From NCBI GenBank assembly GCA_026745465.1, contig JACYXH010000851.1, forward strand, positions 1 to 64,000: a stretch of 64,000 nucleotides of DNA, given 5' to 3'. This DNA is from Lota lota. Taxonomy: Eukaryota > Chordata > Actinopteri > Gadiformes > Lotidae. Of this stretch, positions 1 to 12,090 are shown one piece after another; positions within the stretch are counted from its first letter, which is position 1, and every line of letters begins with the position of its first letter. Below the pieces are notes generated by a model. That model made no database searches, was not told the origin of the DNA, and saw nothing but the letters and a program-made list of their open reading frames with translations. Both the position numbers and the translations under genes were made by a program.

Positions 1-140
1 CACAACAAAAAGAATGAAAAAAATACATGAAAACATGCTAAAATGAATCAAGATGAAAGAAGGGACGGGAGAGATGGTGTGCCAGTGCACCAGGGTCGGG
101 GACTGACCAACAAAAAACTGAAATATAACATAAAAAAAAC

Positions 141-300
141 CTAACCTCTCCTCTCTCCTAACCCTCACCTTAACCTCCCCTCTCACCCCTTCCCCCTCTA
201 CCTTAACCTCCCCTCCCCCCTCCCATCAACCCTAACCGTAACCTCCTCTACCTTAATCTTAAACTCCCCTCTACCCTCACCTTTACCTCCCCGGTTGTGA
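141..300. repeat. Degenerate pyrimidine-rich minisatellite (AACCCTAACC-like)
   Basis: Imperfect repeats of CCTCACCTTAACCTCCCCTC, with CCCTAACC variants that resemble interstitial telomere-like sequence. It marks the outer end of the left arm. The mirror block lies at 13270-13530. Confidence 0.7.
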
Positions 301-336
301 GCGGACATTGAGTCCCAACTAGCACTGTTTGTTACC

Positions 337-435
337 ACCAGGAAGGCGTGGCAGAGGGAAGCTGATGGCAGAGCCGTGCTGGAGGACCTGCCTGGTGAAG
401 GACGTCCTTGTGGGGCGAGTGACACCCGACTCTAA
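337..435 (+). pseudogene. Exon-like copy 'A' in the left palindrome arm
   Basis: It follows an acceptor-like GTTTGTTACCACCAG and reads TRKAWQREADGRAV, ending in an in-frame TAA. The same frame is seen in six other copies on the minus strand between 13 and 18 kb (TR-x-x-W-x-R-x-ADG-x-A). The protein family is not recognised. An AATAAA lies further on near 719. Confidence 0.4.
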
Positions 436-1125
436 AGGGAAAACCACTGAGGAGAGAGAGCTGAATGTGGTACTGGTGGTCCTCGTACAGGGCAGGATGG
501 GGTGACATGGTACAACCCACACTGATTGGTGATTTAGTGTCGCTAATGAGGCTTTTGTAAATGTAAAAGCGTCTTAAGCCAAATGTCTTAATAGTGGGTA
601 GGGATTGGGTCTCTGCTCAAAAGATACATAAAGGGATACTTACAGGGCTGAGAGTAGAAATCCCTCACCCCCACACATTTACCAAATCCCATTGTGCTGT
701 TTTGTAAGCTGAAAATCTAATAAAAACCAAATGACTCTTTGTAACACTTGATAACTGTTTGGGACATCAGTGGAGATTAGGGTGAATACAACTGACGGAT
801 ATTAATTATTAATAGACTACGTATTCATTCAGTCAATCATTGGTTCGGGTGCATTAATACATTCCTTAGTGAAGTCCAATGATAATATTCAGATGGCTAT
901 GCAATAACAAGGTGATAGACTAGTAGTCTGCTAAAGCTGCTGCATGTCCTTTTAATCTTGTAATTAATAAGTGACTCTTTATAACACTTGGTAAATGTTT
1001 CTGACGTCAGTGGAGTTTAGCGTGAATAAAAGTGACTGAATGAATACGTAGTCTATCAGTAATTAATGTCTGTCAATCATTCGTTATGGTTCATTCATTC
1101 ATTACTGAATTCAAATGAGTGTGGT

Positions 1126-1300
1126 GTCTGTGTGTGTATTGTTCTGCTACAGATGTGTGTGTGTGTATTGTTCTGCTACAGCTGTGTGTGTGTATTGTTC
1201 TGCTACAGATGTGTGTGTGTGTATTGTTCTGCTACAGCTGTGTGTGTGTATTGTTCTACTACAGCTGTGTGTGTATTGTTCTACTACAGCTGTGTGTGTG
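1126..1300 (+). repeat. Acceptor-like minisatellite TGTGTATTGTTCTGCTACAG
   Basis: Seven or so copies of a 25-30 bp unit that joins a (TG)n run to ATTGTTCTRCTACAG. Each unit resembles a pyrimidine-rich 3' splice site. The mirror array is at 12240-12450 with a different copy arrangement. Confidence 0.8.
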
Positions 1301-1309
1301 TGTTCCCAG

Positions 1310-1451
1310 CCCTCCCCGTGCCTCAAGGTCCCCATCCTGTGCAGCCTCCTCCTCCTCTGCCAAGAGGCCAGCCTGCCAAAGACCAGCCCCCCCACTGTGA
1401 GGCAGGACCACCAGGACCCTCCTTGGTTTGTGGCCCACGTCCCCTCGCTGA
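1310..1451 (+). pseudogene. Proline-rich exon-like piece, left arm copy
   Basis: It starts after TGTTCCCAG and in one frame reads a proline-rich stretch with PPPPLPRGQPAKDQPP. The 3' end lacks a donor here (CTGAGGAAGA). The right-arm copy at 12091-12232 has CTGAGTAAGA, a usable donor. This copy is therefore probably a duplicated remnant. Confidence 0.4.
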
Positions 1452-1901
1452 GGAAGATGTCATTGAATAATGGATTACAGCCATTCAACTGTCATTTATT
1501 AGTGCCATTGTGGTGGATAAGCACTTTAACAAAATAAGAGCGGTACAGAAGACTTTATTGTCACTTGGAACGAGTAACAACAAAAGCTGAGTTAGTTTGT
1601 AAAAGAACTAACTGGCCTCTCCCCAGACTTTGGCCTATATGCTCCATTCTGCACATCCATACGTCACTACCTCATCCTATGTGTAAATCCACTGCTCCCT
1701 TATTGTCCTCTTGGCCCTTGTCTGATACTATGTATGGAAATATACTAGCTGTATACATACAACATAGCAGACACACACATTCACCTCTTAGTATCAAGAG
1801 TGGTACCATGATCCTTTGTTTTTTCTCCACACTTATTTGAGAAGAATTCTACATTTCTCCCATACCATTCAAGATGTTAACAATATTGTTGTGTTCCACA
1901 G

Positions 1902-2012
1902 ACCGGCTCACCAGACCTACCGATGACACCCGGAGCGTCCGGACCCCAGGGCCCAGGAGCCGGACGACGTCTCGATGCACCACCTCCGGCCCCCGCCACG
2001 CTCACCGTGTAA
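1902..2012 (+). pseudogene. Possible terminal exon, left arm copy
   Basis: It follows a good acceptor (TTGTTGTGTTCCACAG) and in one frame reads TGSPDLPMTPGASG...PPPAPATLTV and stops. An overlapping frame gives a very basic Arg/Ser/Thr-rich peptide. The mirror copy is at 11530-11640. Identity is unknown. Confidence 0.35.
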
Positions 2013-2582
2013 GAGGACGAGTCCCTCGCCCACGAAGGACATCAAGGACATCATAAATAATCAGTGTGTTTTAGTGTAGTTGTAGAGTCATCTATGTTAT
2101 GTAGACATGGATCTATGTTGTGTGTTAGTTAGTAAAACTAACCAGGAGAAATATTAACCCAGCAAGTGATTTATGTACTTTATGTGTGTGTGCATGTGTG
2201 TTCCCACATCGGACCCCACGGACCAGAAGGGACGATCTGTCATGAATGAAGAGTGTTTTTATTGATTAGTTTAGAGACGAGTGTAGTTGTAGGGTTTAGT
2301 TTAGTCAGGTTATGTAGACATGTATCTATGCTGGGTTATATTTCATCAAACTAATCACAACAAGTGATGAATACATTACAGATAATGTGTACATGTATCA
2401 CCCTGAACACACAGGTGTTACTTTGGTGCATGTTGCTGAATTTGTGCTTACAGGAAAGGAGGCCTCCACCACGTGTAACATTATGAATGTTGTGGCTCTA
2501 GCCCAACACCAAGTGAGTTAAATGGGTAGGTCAGAGGTCATCACAAGATCAATTAATAAACAGGAGCACAGAATTACTTTTC

Positions 2583-2603
2583 AATGGGGGGGGGGGGGGG
2601 GGG
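2583..2603. repeat. Poly-G tract
   Basis: A run of about 20 G. The mirror position in the right arm (near 10960) has only a short C run, so this tract expanded after the arms formed or varies in length. Confidence 0.8.
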
Positions 2604-3895
2604 TTATATGACTCTGGGTATTCAAATGTAATATATATCCATTTGGAAGCTTGTAGAACGATCGTGCATTTGAATAAAACTGACCCTAACTGGGCGATAG
2701 AATGTACCACATAAAATGTACTACGTAAAATGGCGTCTGCAATATAAACAATGTATTGTGTCTTTTAGGAGTAAGCTAGAAACCTGGAGTCTGTTTTAAA
2801 TGCCCGACTTTAGTATCTATGTTGTGTTTTTAGTGTAGTGTTACGGTTTCATTTAGAGACCAGCGTAGTTGTAGGGTTTAGTTTAGAGAGTATAGTCTGT
2901 TATGTATACAGTTATTAAAACTAAGAAGAACAAATATCCCATCAAGTGATATATGTACACGTTATCTGTAATGTATTCATCACCCTGAACACACAGGTGT
3001 TGCTTTCGGTACAGGTTGGTGAATTTGTGCTTACAGGAAAGGAGGCCTCCACCACATGTAATAATATCAATCTTGTGGCTCTAGCCCAACACCAAGTGAT
3101 TTAAAATGTGTAGGTCAGAGGTCATCACAAGATAAACACCATGAACAGGAGCACAGAATGACTGGAATAAGGGGGGTATTTAATATGACTGGCTATTCAA
3201 ATATGTATCTAGACATTTGGAAGGTTGGAGAACCATCGTACATTAGAGTAACAGACCCCAACTGTCTGATAAAATGTACTACATCAAATGTACTACCTAT
3301 AATGGCAAAACATTAAAGAGGTTAGAGCTTGTTCTCACAACCCTGACTTTAGAAGTCAGAACGAATGTCATTTACGTCAGTTGCATAGTTGATATGTTGC
3401 ATGAGATCGTTTTTCGTTGTTACAATAAGAACTTGTTTTGTGTTGCTTTATCCCAATATTGGCATTATCTGATAATACAGCACATGCTGCACTGTACTAT
3501 GCACTGTACTATAGACTACAACGACTGTGTGTAGAACTTTATAGAGTGTCATGCCTTTACTCCTATAAAAGCAACGTCTCTGTGTTATGGCAAAGTCATT
3601 GTACGGGTTAGTTAGATGACCTCTGACCTGGTCGTTTGAATGACTTCCATTTGGGCTAGAGCCACCAGATCTATAGTGTATGATGTTGTTTAAGCCCTCT
3701 TTAATTTAAAACAGACTGGATGTTTCTAGCTTACTCCTAAAAGCCACAATTAATAAGTTGATGTTGTGCCCTCCCTTTGTGTAGTACCCTTTTCGGCCAG
3801 ATGAGGGCAGGGTTTGACAAATGTACGATGGTTGTAGCACCTTCCAAACGGATAAATATATAACATTTAAACAGCCAGAGTGATATACGACTCCA

Positions 3896-4689
3896 CCCAA
3901 CTCAGCGAGGTCATTTCCCCGTTCATGGTTTATTAATCTTCCACATAATGTCAGTGGTAAAACGGAGCCAGGAAGGCGCTATGAGTCCAACCGGCAATAA
4001 CCCCAACCCTCCCAGGATCCTTTGGGGCACCTCGCCACTTCTTCTCCCTTGTGGTGGAAACAGCTAAAGACAACTTCGTCACAAGCTCTGCCCTCTGGTG
4101 GCGGAACTAGGTAACGACAATCTATTGACTCCTACCGCAGAACCCAACGTGGGGAAAGCTTTATGTTTAGAAGTTATTTAAAGCTTTTAAATAAAGCAGG
4201 GACGTTTTCTGCAAACCAGTTTTTTTTACAATGAATGAAGTTACTTAATGGCTTCTTTACCATGGTAATGGGTCAATTTAGTAATTAGTTGCTGTGGCAG
4301 GTTTTCATAGCAACCCTTATTCGACAGGCAGACATTGAGAAACAATGCCAGTTACCTTGACTATCCTCCAGTAAGCTGAAACAAAGTTAAAGAAATTACT
4401 AGAGCACATTTTCTTTTAGAAAGGCATTCAAATGTTCACAAATGAGGGGATATATGTGACATTATTTTTGCTTGACTACAATTCAAGATGTGTGTTAAAC
4501 AAATCAAAGCACATAGTGCCGTCTTTGCCTCCTAAATATAGAAGAAACGTTATTATTTTTATTATTATTAGGTATTCAGTGTATCTGTGGATACCTATTA
4601 TTAGAATTATTTTTCTAGTTGATATATTATTTGTCTTGTTCCTTATCAGTTGCACTTCCAGCCCGATAGAGGGCAGTGTGATTCAGATT
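3896..4689. other. Palindrome spacer, no gene seen
   Basis: Single-copy-looking AT-rich DNA between the left arm and the DNPEP promoter. No exon, tRNA or transposon end was recognised. Small open frames here have no coding features. Confidence 0.5.
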
Positions 4690-4821
4690 TCATCACTTCT
4701 TCTTCTGAGTCCTGACAGCTGATTGGTTCACGCTGTTCTGACAGCTGATTGGCTCACGCTGTCACTGGTGCTGAGACAGAAGCTCTCTTCTCGTCCTACT
4801 TTCAAAGTCCATTTAATGCAG
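4690..4821 (+). promoter_or_regulatory. Probable DNPEP-type promoter and noncoding first exon
   Basis: Two tandem inverted CCAAT boxes (CTGATTGGTTCACG and CTGATTGGCTCACG, 4719-4760) are followed by a short exon that ends ATGCAG|GTAAGA at 4821. The next exon, at 5090, carries the DNPEP start codon. The layout is that of a TATA-less housekeeping promoter. Whether it still fires cannot be told from sequence. Confidence 0.55.
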
Positions 4822-5089
4822 GTAAGAGCCATAAAACAGCACGCTTGTTTTTTGGACCTTGATGTCTGGATTTGTTCCTCATGCACAGTAAAGTCACTTT
4901 GGTACTGAGATCTGGTTGATTCGTCTGTTGTGCATTGTAGCTCCATAAGCTAACGCATTAGCTACTGGAACTAACGGGCGCTTCTTTAGTTAGGATTTAG
5001 GATTCATGCTTTTTAATTGCAGGGTAAGTGCCCAGTAGCCGACCTTTTTAAAATACCAACCTGTGCTTTTCTCCGTCCTCCTTGTCTAG

Positions 5090-5763
5090 TCCCTGATCAT
5101 GACTTCCAAGGACGCTGTGCAGAAAGCTGCCAAAGACTTCCTGCAGGTTGTCAACAAAGGGGTCTCCCCATACCACGGTAAGACTCTGCTAGACCTCGGT
5201 CTTCATGTTTGCTTACCTCCATGTGCAAGTACTATGCGATGCAATGCATTCATTTTGGAGTACACTGAAAGATAAAGCTCATCAGAGTCCTCTGCCACAG
5301 TTCCCATTAAAACTTAGAAAATGAGTGTCTGCTGCTGTCACTGCCGAATGAAGAAATGGCTGAAAAGATTTCCTTTATATCCACTTTATTCTTGAGCAAC
5401 TTTCTAGTTCACATATTATTTGATGGAGTAAATGGCTGCAGTAGAAAAGTTAAATAGTGCCGGTTGAATCATTGTTTCAACTGAAAAGTTGTTCATGTTA
5501 TATTTTCATTCAAACTTGGGTGGAATAATCTTTGATGGTCCAGGATCATGCTCTACATTCTCATCTGTCTCTGTCGTGTCTGTCTCTCTATCTCTCTCTC
5601 TGTCTGTCTGTCTGTCTGTCTCTCTCCCTCCCTCCTCCAGGTGAAGCCGCGCTCTAAGAAGACCTCCCAGGGATGTCTCCAGGTGGGGGTGGAGTGCTAC
5701 GGCATCTGGAACACCTGGTTAGACCGTGACCTCACCGTGGCTGGCCTGGTCATGGTCTTTTAG
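5090..5763 (+). pseudogene. dnpep: Truncated aspartyl aminopeptidase (DNPEP) gene copy
   Basis: DNPEP is a cytosolic M18 metallo-aminopeptidase that removes N-terminal Asp/Glu. Two exons are recognisable. The first (acceptor CTTGTCTAG, ATG at 5099, donor after 5177) reads MTSKDAVQKAAKDFLQVVNK then GVSPYH, the family N-terminus. The second (acceptor CTCCTCCAG, from 5641) reads [21 protein letters not shown] then [19 protein letters not shown] and stops. In intact relatives two exons lie between these and carry the first metal-binding His region. They are absent here. Joining the two exons shifts frame and stops early. The family motif YGGGIW is shortened to YGIW, and no catalytic domain follows. 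It is therefore a gene fragment that keeps its promoter and lies inside the palindrome spacer. The full parent gene is not in this window. Confidence 0.85.
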
Positions 5764-6008
5764 ATGTGCCAAGCAGATGTTACGCACGCACCTCACAGCA
5801 ATTTGTGCCAATCGATGGACCCCATGAGCTAGTGAAAATATGGCACGCAAGTCATTTGTTGTACTTTAAATACAAAAATACAAATCGCCACTCGCACAAA
5901 TTTCACCAAATGTTTTCCCCAAAAGAGTTTGTCTGTTAGTCTTTTTTTTTTTAAACAATGTCAAGTGAATTGTAAAGTCAATTATAAACTCTGACTGGAA
6001 CACACACA

Positions 6009-7640
6009 GTGTCTCAGTGGCGCAGTGGATAGAGCAGTTAGTGATCTGTTCTGGAGACAGGGGTTCAACTCCCACCAAAGACACTCTCCCTTGAATCAAA
6101 ACATTTTAAAACAAACAATGTCATGTGAATTGTAAAGTCAATTATAACTTCTCACCAAATCTAGTTGGTGCCTCTGTGGCGCAGGTGATAAAGCTGTCAA
6201 GTATCTGTTCTGGAGACACGGGTTCGATTCCTGCTGTGTGCATGCTTGTGAGAATGGCTGTATGGTGAATGGATGAGTGCGAATGGCCGTCTGTGAGGAT
6301 GGATTGCGGTGAATGACTTAATTCACAGTAATCCATTCACCCAGACAGTCATTCGGAATGAATGGGTGAGTGGGAATGACTGTCTGGGAGAGTGAATGGC
6401 TGTGAATGAGTGCACTCATTCACAGCCATTCATTCTCCCAGACAGTCATTCGAAATGAATGTGTGAGAGAATGGATCCCTTCACTAGATAGTTGTTCCCA
6501 CGAACTGCCCATGGCAGGAATTGAGCACAAGTCCCCAGAACAGATACAGAACAGCTAAATCACCTGGAGGCACCCGGTTTTGGTAAAAGTTTGACTTTAG
6601 ATTTAACGATAATTTATGTAAATTTAAACATATTTCAACATTTTTACAATTTATTTAGCATTCAGAGGAGATTGACATTGGGTGGATTTGAACCCAGGTC
6701 TCCAGAACTGATATCCAACAGCTCTATCCCTTGCGCCACTGAGACACTTGCTATGAACTGGTCGAAGTTTATATATGACATTACAAATAATGTCACATAA
6801 TGTAAATGCATTCAGAGGAGATTGTCATTGGGTGGATTTGAACCCGGGTCTCCAGAACTGATATCCAACAGCTCTATCCGTTGTGCCACTGAGACACTTG
6901 CTATGCTTTGGTCGAAGTTTACATTTGACATTACTTATAATGACGTTGTTTCAAAATTCCATAAGCATTCAGAGGAGATTGTCATGGGCTGGATTTGAAC
7001 CCAGGTCTCCAGAACTGATATACAACAGCTCTATCCCCTGCGCCACTGAGAGACTTACTAGGATATGGTTGAAGTTCATATCTGACATTACTTGTAAAAT
7101 GTAATTAAGTTTCAGATGAGTGTGTGGTTGGAGGGACTTAAACCCATGTTTCCAGAAAAGATAAAGAACTGCTCTCACAACTGAACCACTGAGTCATTGA
7201 CTATTAGCTGCTCTCACTTAATAATTGATATTACTATTCACATGACATTGTTTCTAAAATGATATTCTGTTTCCATTGACGGCATGTTTGGCGAGACATG
7301 AACCCATGTCCCCTGAACTCCAAATGAACAGCTCTATGGACCGCACCACCCGGATGTCTGGTGAGACATGTCCTGAGGTTTTAATTGACATCACCATGAC
7401 ATCATTACATATCTCAAATAACATTTCCATATACAAACTTTCCTGCAGGAATTGAACCAACCTCTCCAGAGACGATAACAAACAGCTCTCTCTGATGCAG
7501 TGAGTGACTGGCATTGATAAGGTTTGATGCTTTGATTGACATTATGATTGACATGACATCATTTTGACTCTTGGCAGCCCTTAACACATGTTCTCCCAAA
7601 CGGACAACCCACAGCGCTCTGGACTACGCCACCCAGATGC
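6009..7640. repeat. Cluster of about ten tRNA-like units
   Basis: Two plus-strand units (6009-6085, 6167-6240) and about eight minus-strand units (near 6495-6577, 6674-6749, 6824-6899, 6980-7053, 7122-7200, 7275-7358, 7438-7512, 7575-7640). The better ones show an A-box-like TGGCGCAGTGGATAGAGC and a B-box-like GGGTTCAACTCC at tRNA spacing, with acceptor-like ends GTGTCTC and AAGACAC. The arginine tRNA family is the nearest by eye. Spacing is roughly 140-160 bp with shared linkers such as TGAATTGTAAAGTCAATTATA. No convincing anticodon loop is kept, so these are tRNA-derived repeats rather than working tRNAs. Confidence 0.65.
6374..6451. repeat. 78 bp near-perfect palindrome
   Basis: Arms of 39 bp meet with no loop at 6412/6413 (GAGTG|CACTC) and differ at about one position. 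It lies in a longer stretch (6240-6470) made of GAATGGCTGT and GACTGTCTGGGAG blocks in both orientations. Confidence 0.85.
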
Positions 7641-7925
7641 ATGCATGCTACAGAATGGGAGAGAGAGAGACAGAGAGACAGGTAAATACATTTATATATT
7701 TGCATTTGGTCGAGGCATCTTAAAACACAGAGTGTGTCAAAGCTTGAGCAGGGAGGTGAACTGTTGGATGTGAGCTAATGTTGGATGACTCTAACAACCT
7801 CCCCCATGACAGAGGGACCTTGACCCCATGACCCTAGACTCTGGCTCTATGATGCTAGGCTATCCTCTGAACCCTGAGGTCAAGAGACTTAGGCCCAATC
7901 CCAGTTCCCTCCTTGTCCCTACCAC

Positions 7926-8085
<160 letters not shown>

Positions 8086-8119
8086 ATGAATACATTTAAA
8101 TATAAGGACATTTAAAGGA

Positions 8120-8650
8120 CTTCTGTCACGTCCTTCTTTTCATTTTGAGTAGCGTCAAGACAAATTAATCACTTAAATATTGAACGCAATGTTCAATTTA
8201 CCACATGGCTCAGAAAAGAACAATATATTAAACATTTAACTAACGTTGTATTTCTCTATAGTAAAATGTAATTGATAAGCGTTACACGGAACCGTTTCCC
8301 AAGATTAAATCATTTAATATACCAATAACCTAAAGACAATATAAACTGTAGTAAACTGTAGGCTTACCTTATCTATTCCGTGATTAAAATGTGTTCCCAT
8401 ACAGTATAAAGTTATAAAAGTATAAATGTAAGGGAATAAAAGGAGGTTAAAGTGTTCCTAAATCAAGTAAATCAGGTAAAAGGGATTAAAAGTGGATCTA
8501 GAGAGTTTGAGCTTCAGGAATCCTCACTGCGGAAGTCTGAAGTTTGGGGAAGAACAGGAAGTCCAGACAGCCAATCACAGCCTCGGCTACCTCACAGGAA
8601 CCGCCTCCTCTCCGTGATAGCCAATCGGGCTGCCCCGTTTGAGGCTTTCG
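8120..8650 (+). promoter_or_regulatory. Duplicated promoter-like module, copy 1
   Basis: Begins CCTTCTTTTCATTTTGAGTA and runs through GCGTTACACGGAACCGTTTC and CTAAAGACAATATAAACTGT to two CCAAT boxes (GCCAATCACA near 8570, GCCAATCGGG near 8622). Related copies lie at 36040-36560 (same orientation) and 39720-40090 and 62925-63300 (reversed). Repeated use next to immune-gene pieces suggests an old 5' flank. No coding exon was seen attached to it here. Confidence 0.45.
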
Positions 8651-8768
8651 TCAATGGTCACCTGTTTTCAGGAAAAGCCTTCAGACATGCGCACAAACAC
8701 TCATACGGACGCGCGCACACAGCCACACACACCGACGCACGCACACAGCCACACACACACCGACCCGC

Positions 8769-9100
8769 GCAGATTCTTTATTCTTTATTATTCGTTGGTT
8801 CCTATAACTATATAAGCCTAATTATAAAGGGTAATGAAGGTTTAATAGAAGAGTTCTCAACAGCTTTATTCTTTATTATTCGTTGGTTCCTATAACTATA
8901 TAAGCCTAATTATAAAGGGTAGTGAAGGTTTAATAGAAGAGTTCTCAACAGCTTTATTCTTTATTATTCGTTGGTTCCTATAACTATATAAGCCTAATTA
9001 TAAAGGGTAATGAAGGTTTAATAGAAGAGTTCTCAACAGCTTTATTCTTTATTATTCGTTGGTTCCTATAACTATATAAGCCTAATTATAAAGGGTAATA
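8769..9100 (+). repeat. 88 bp minisatellite array (plus)
   Basis: About four copies of an 88 bp unit containing ATTCGTTGGTTCCTATAACT, TATATAAGCC and a GGTTTAATAGAAGAGTTCTC stretch. Five other arrays of the same unit occur in the window, in both orientations. Confidence 0.9.
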
Positions 9101-9655
9101 TTACTGTCTGTCATTCCTTTATTACTGAATTCAAATGGAAATATTGAAAATGCTATGCAATATTTGTGATGATCATTAAGCCTGGTTACGCTATTGACAA
9201 GGTGAGAGATTAAAGCACAAACTGTGTGCCTGCGTCCTCAAGGCGCACACACACACACACACACATACACATATGGCCCGTAAATGCTATTATGAATTAT
9301 TATCATTCGTAGGACCCTAAATATACAAAATTGAATTAGTAATATAAACTACAGAATTCAACTGAAAATAACATGTATGTGTTAAATGCTCAATAACAGG
9401 AAATAACACGTATTTGTTCAATATTCATTAACAGCGTGACACACTTATTATTTTGTAATCTGTCATCTATTCATCACCCTCAACACACAGGTAGGTGTTT
9501 GTTTCTGAATGTATGCTTATATCAAACAATTACTCCACTACATACAATTCTAATATCAATCTTGTGGCTGTAGCCCAACAGCAAGTGATTCAAAGGGGTT
9601 CATCAGAGGTCATCACAAGATCAATCAATAAACAGAATGACTTTGGAATAAGGGG
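9100..9655. other. Spacer to right arm, no gene seen
   Basis: AT-rich DNA with a short CA run (9246-9264) and, from about 9530, a diverged copy of the 580 bp unit found in the arms (TGTGGCTGTAGCCCAACAGC). No exon was recognised. Confidence 0.5.
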
Positions 9656-11529
9656 GGTCTTTTATATCACTCTGGCTATTTAAATGTTATACATTTATCC
9701 GTCTGGAAGGTGCTACAACCATCGTACATTTGTCAAACCCTGCCCTCATCTGGCCGAAAAGGGTACTACACAAATGGAGGGCGCAACATAAACGTATTAA
9801 TTGTGGCTTTTAGGAGTAAGCTAGAAACATCCAGTCTGTTTTAAATTAAAGAGGGCTTAAACAAATCAATACACTATAGATCTGGTGGCTCTAGCCCAAA
9901 TGGAAGTCATTCAAACGACCAGGTCAGAGGTCATCACAGGCCTCGACACAACGCAGCCATAACTAACCCGTACAATGACTTTGCCATAACACAGAGACGT
10001 TGCTTTTATAGGAGTAAAGGCATGACACTCTATAAAGTTCTACACAGTCGTTGCAGTCTCATTATAGTACAGTGCAGCATGTGCTGTATTATCAGATAAT
10101 GCCAATATTGGGATAAAGCAACACAAAACAAGTTCATATTTTAACAACGAAAAACGATCTCATGCAACTTATCAACTATGCAACTGACCTAAATGACATT
10201 CGTTCTGACTTCTAAAGTCAGGGTTGTGAGAACAAGCTCTAACTTCTTTAATGTTTTGCCATTATAGGTAGTACATTTGATGTAGTACATTTTATCAGAC
10301 AGTTGGGGTCTGTTACTCTAATGTACGATGGTTCTCCAACCTTCCAAATGTCTAGATACATATTTGAATAGCCAGTCATATTAAATACCCCCCTTATTCC
10401 AGTCATTCTGGGCTCCTGTTCATGGTGTTTATCTTGTGATGACCTCTGACCTACACATTTTAAATCACTTGGTGTTGGGCTAGAGCCACAAGATTGATAT
10501 TATTACACGTGGTGGAGGCCTCCTTTCCTGTAAGCACAAATTCACCAACCTGTACCGAAAGCAACACCTGTGTGTTCAGGGTGATGAATACATTACAGAT
10601 AATGTGTACATATATCACTTGATGGGATATTTGTTCTTATTAGTTTTAATAACTGTATACATAACAGACTATAATCTCTAAACTAAACCCTACAACTACG
10701 CTGGTCTCTAAATGAAACTGTAACACTAAAAACACAACATAGATACTAAAGTCGTGCATTTAAAACTGACTCCAGGTTTCTAGCTTACTCCTAAAAGACA
10801 CAATACATTGTTTATATTGCAGACGCCATTTTACGTAGTACATTTTATGTGGTACATTCTATCGCCCAGTTAGGGTCAGTATTATTCGAATGCACGATCG
10901 TTCTAGAAGCTTTCAAATGGATAAATATTAAATTTGAATACCCAGAGTCATATAACACCCCCCCCCTTATTCAAAAGTCATTCTGTGCTCCTGTTTATTA
11001 ATTGATCTTGTGATGACCTCTGACCTACCCATTTAACTCACTTGGTGTTGGGCTAGAGCCACAACATTCATAATGTTACACGTGGTGGAGGCCTCCTTTC
11101 CTGTAAGCACAAATTCAGCAACATGCACCAAAGTAACCTGTGTGTTCAGGGTGATACATGTACACATTATCTGTAATGTATTCATCACTTGTTGTGATTA
11201 GTTTGATGAAATATAACCCAGCATAGATACATGTCTACATAAGCTGACTCTAAACTAAACCCTACAACTACACTCGTCTCTAAACTAATCAATAAAAACA
11301 CTCTTCATTCATGACAGATCGTCCCTTCTGGTCCGTGGGGTCCGATGTGGGAACACACATAAAGTACATAAATCACTTGCTGGGTTAATATTTCTCCTGG
11401 TTAGTTTTACTAACTAACACACAACATAGATCCATGTCTACACAACATAGATGACTCTACAACTACACTAAAACACACTGATTATTTATGATGTCCTTGA
11501 TGTCCTTCGTGGGCGAGGGACTCGTCCTC

Positions 11530-11640
11530 TTACACGGTGAGCGTGGCGGGGGCCGGAGGTGGTGCATCGAGACGTCGTCCGGCTCCTGGGCCCTGGGGTC
11601 CGGACGCTCCGGGTGTCACCGGTAGGTCTGGTGAGCCGGT
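11530..11640 (-). CDS. Candidate terminal exon of an unidentified minus-strand gene
   Basis: The acceptor is TTGTTGTGTTCCACAG. In one frame the exon reads TGSPDLPVTPGASG...PPPAPATLTV and ends at TAA. The frame used depends on the exon before it. If the proline-rich exon at 12091-12232 is read in its PPPPLPRG frame, the join ends ...LAEPAHQTYR. A third frame stays open longer and is Arg-rich. I do not recognise the protein and cannot choose the frame with certainty. Confidence 0.3.
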   Translation of the reverse strand, partial: TGSPDLPVTPGASGPQGPGAGRRLDAPPPAPATLTV

Positions 11641-12090
11641 CTGTGGAACACAACAATATTGTTAACATCTTGAATGGTATGGGAGAAATGTAGAATTCTT
11701 ATCAAATAAGTGTGGAGAAAAAACAAAGTATCATGGTACCACTCTTGATACTAAGAGGTGAATGTGTGTGTCTGCTATGTTGTATGTATACAGCTAGTAT
11801 ATTTCCATACATAGTATCAGACAAGGGCCAAGAGGACAATAAGGGAGCAGTGGATTTCAACATAGGATGAGGTAGTGACGTATGGATGTGCAGAATGGAG
11901 CATATAGGCCAAAGTCTGGGGAGAGGCCAGTTAGTTCTTTTACAAACTAACTCAGCTTTTGTTGTTACTCGTTCCAAGTGACAATAAAGTCTTCTGTACC
12001 GCTCTTATTTTGTTAAAGTGCTTATCCACCACAATGGCACTAATAAATGACAGTTGAATGGCTGTAATCCATTATTCAATGACATCTTAC

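Larger units (their letters stand above)
141..3895 (+). repeat. Left arm of a giant inverted repeat
   Basis: This segment is repeated as its reverse complement at 9656-13530, apparently at well above 90% identity with scattered indels. Shared landmarks run in mirror order: the pyrimidine-rich block at the outer end, an exon-like piece at 337-435, the CTACAG/TGTG array at 1126-1300, a proline-rich exon-like piece at 1310-1451, a terminal exon-like piece at 1902-2012, and the stretch with TTTCGGCCAGATGAGGGC near 3790. Similarity fades just past 3890. From 2013 onward no gene is seen. That part holds diverged copies of a unit of about 580 bp (near 2455 and 3045), recognisable by GTCAGAGGTCATCACAAGAT, with a further part copy reversed near 3700. 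Confidence 0.9.

Noticed and set aside
141-300. True telomere repeat
   Set aside because: Only scattered CCCTAACC matches within a pyrimidine-rich minisatellite. No run of the vertebrate hexamer.
1874-2056. Arg/Ser/Thr-rich 60-codon frame in both palindrome arms
   Set aside because: It overlaps the proline-rich frame of the terminal exon candidate. A GC-rich exon gives such a basic shadow readily. The frame cannot be decided.
6009-6085. Functional arginine tRNA gene
   Set aside because: Promoter boxes are good, but the anticodon loop does not fold with a conserved U33 and a sensible anticodon, and nine decayed sister copies lie nearby.
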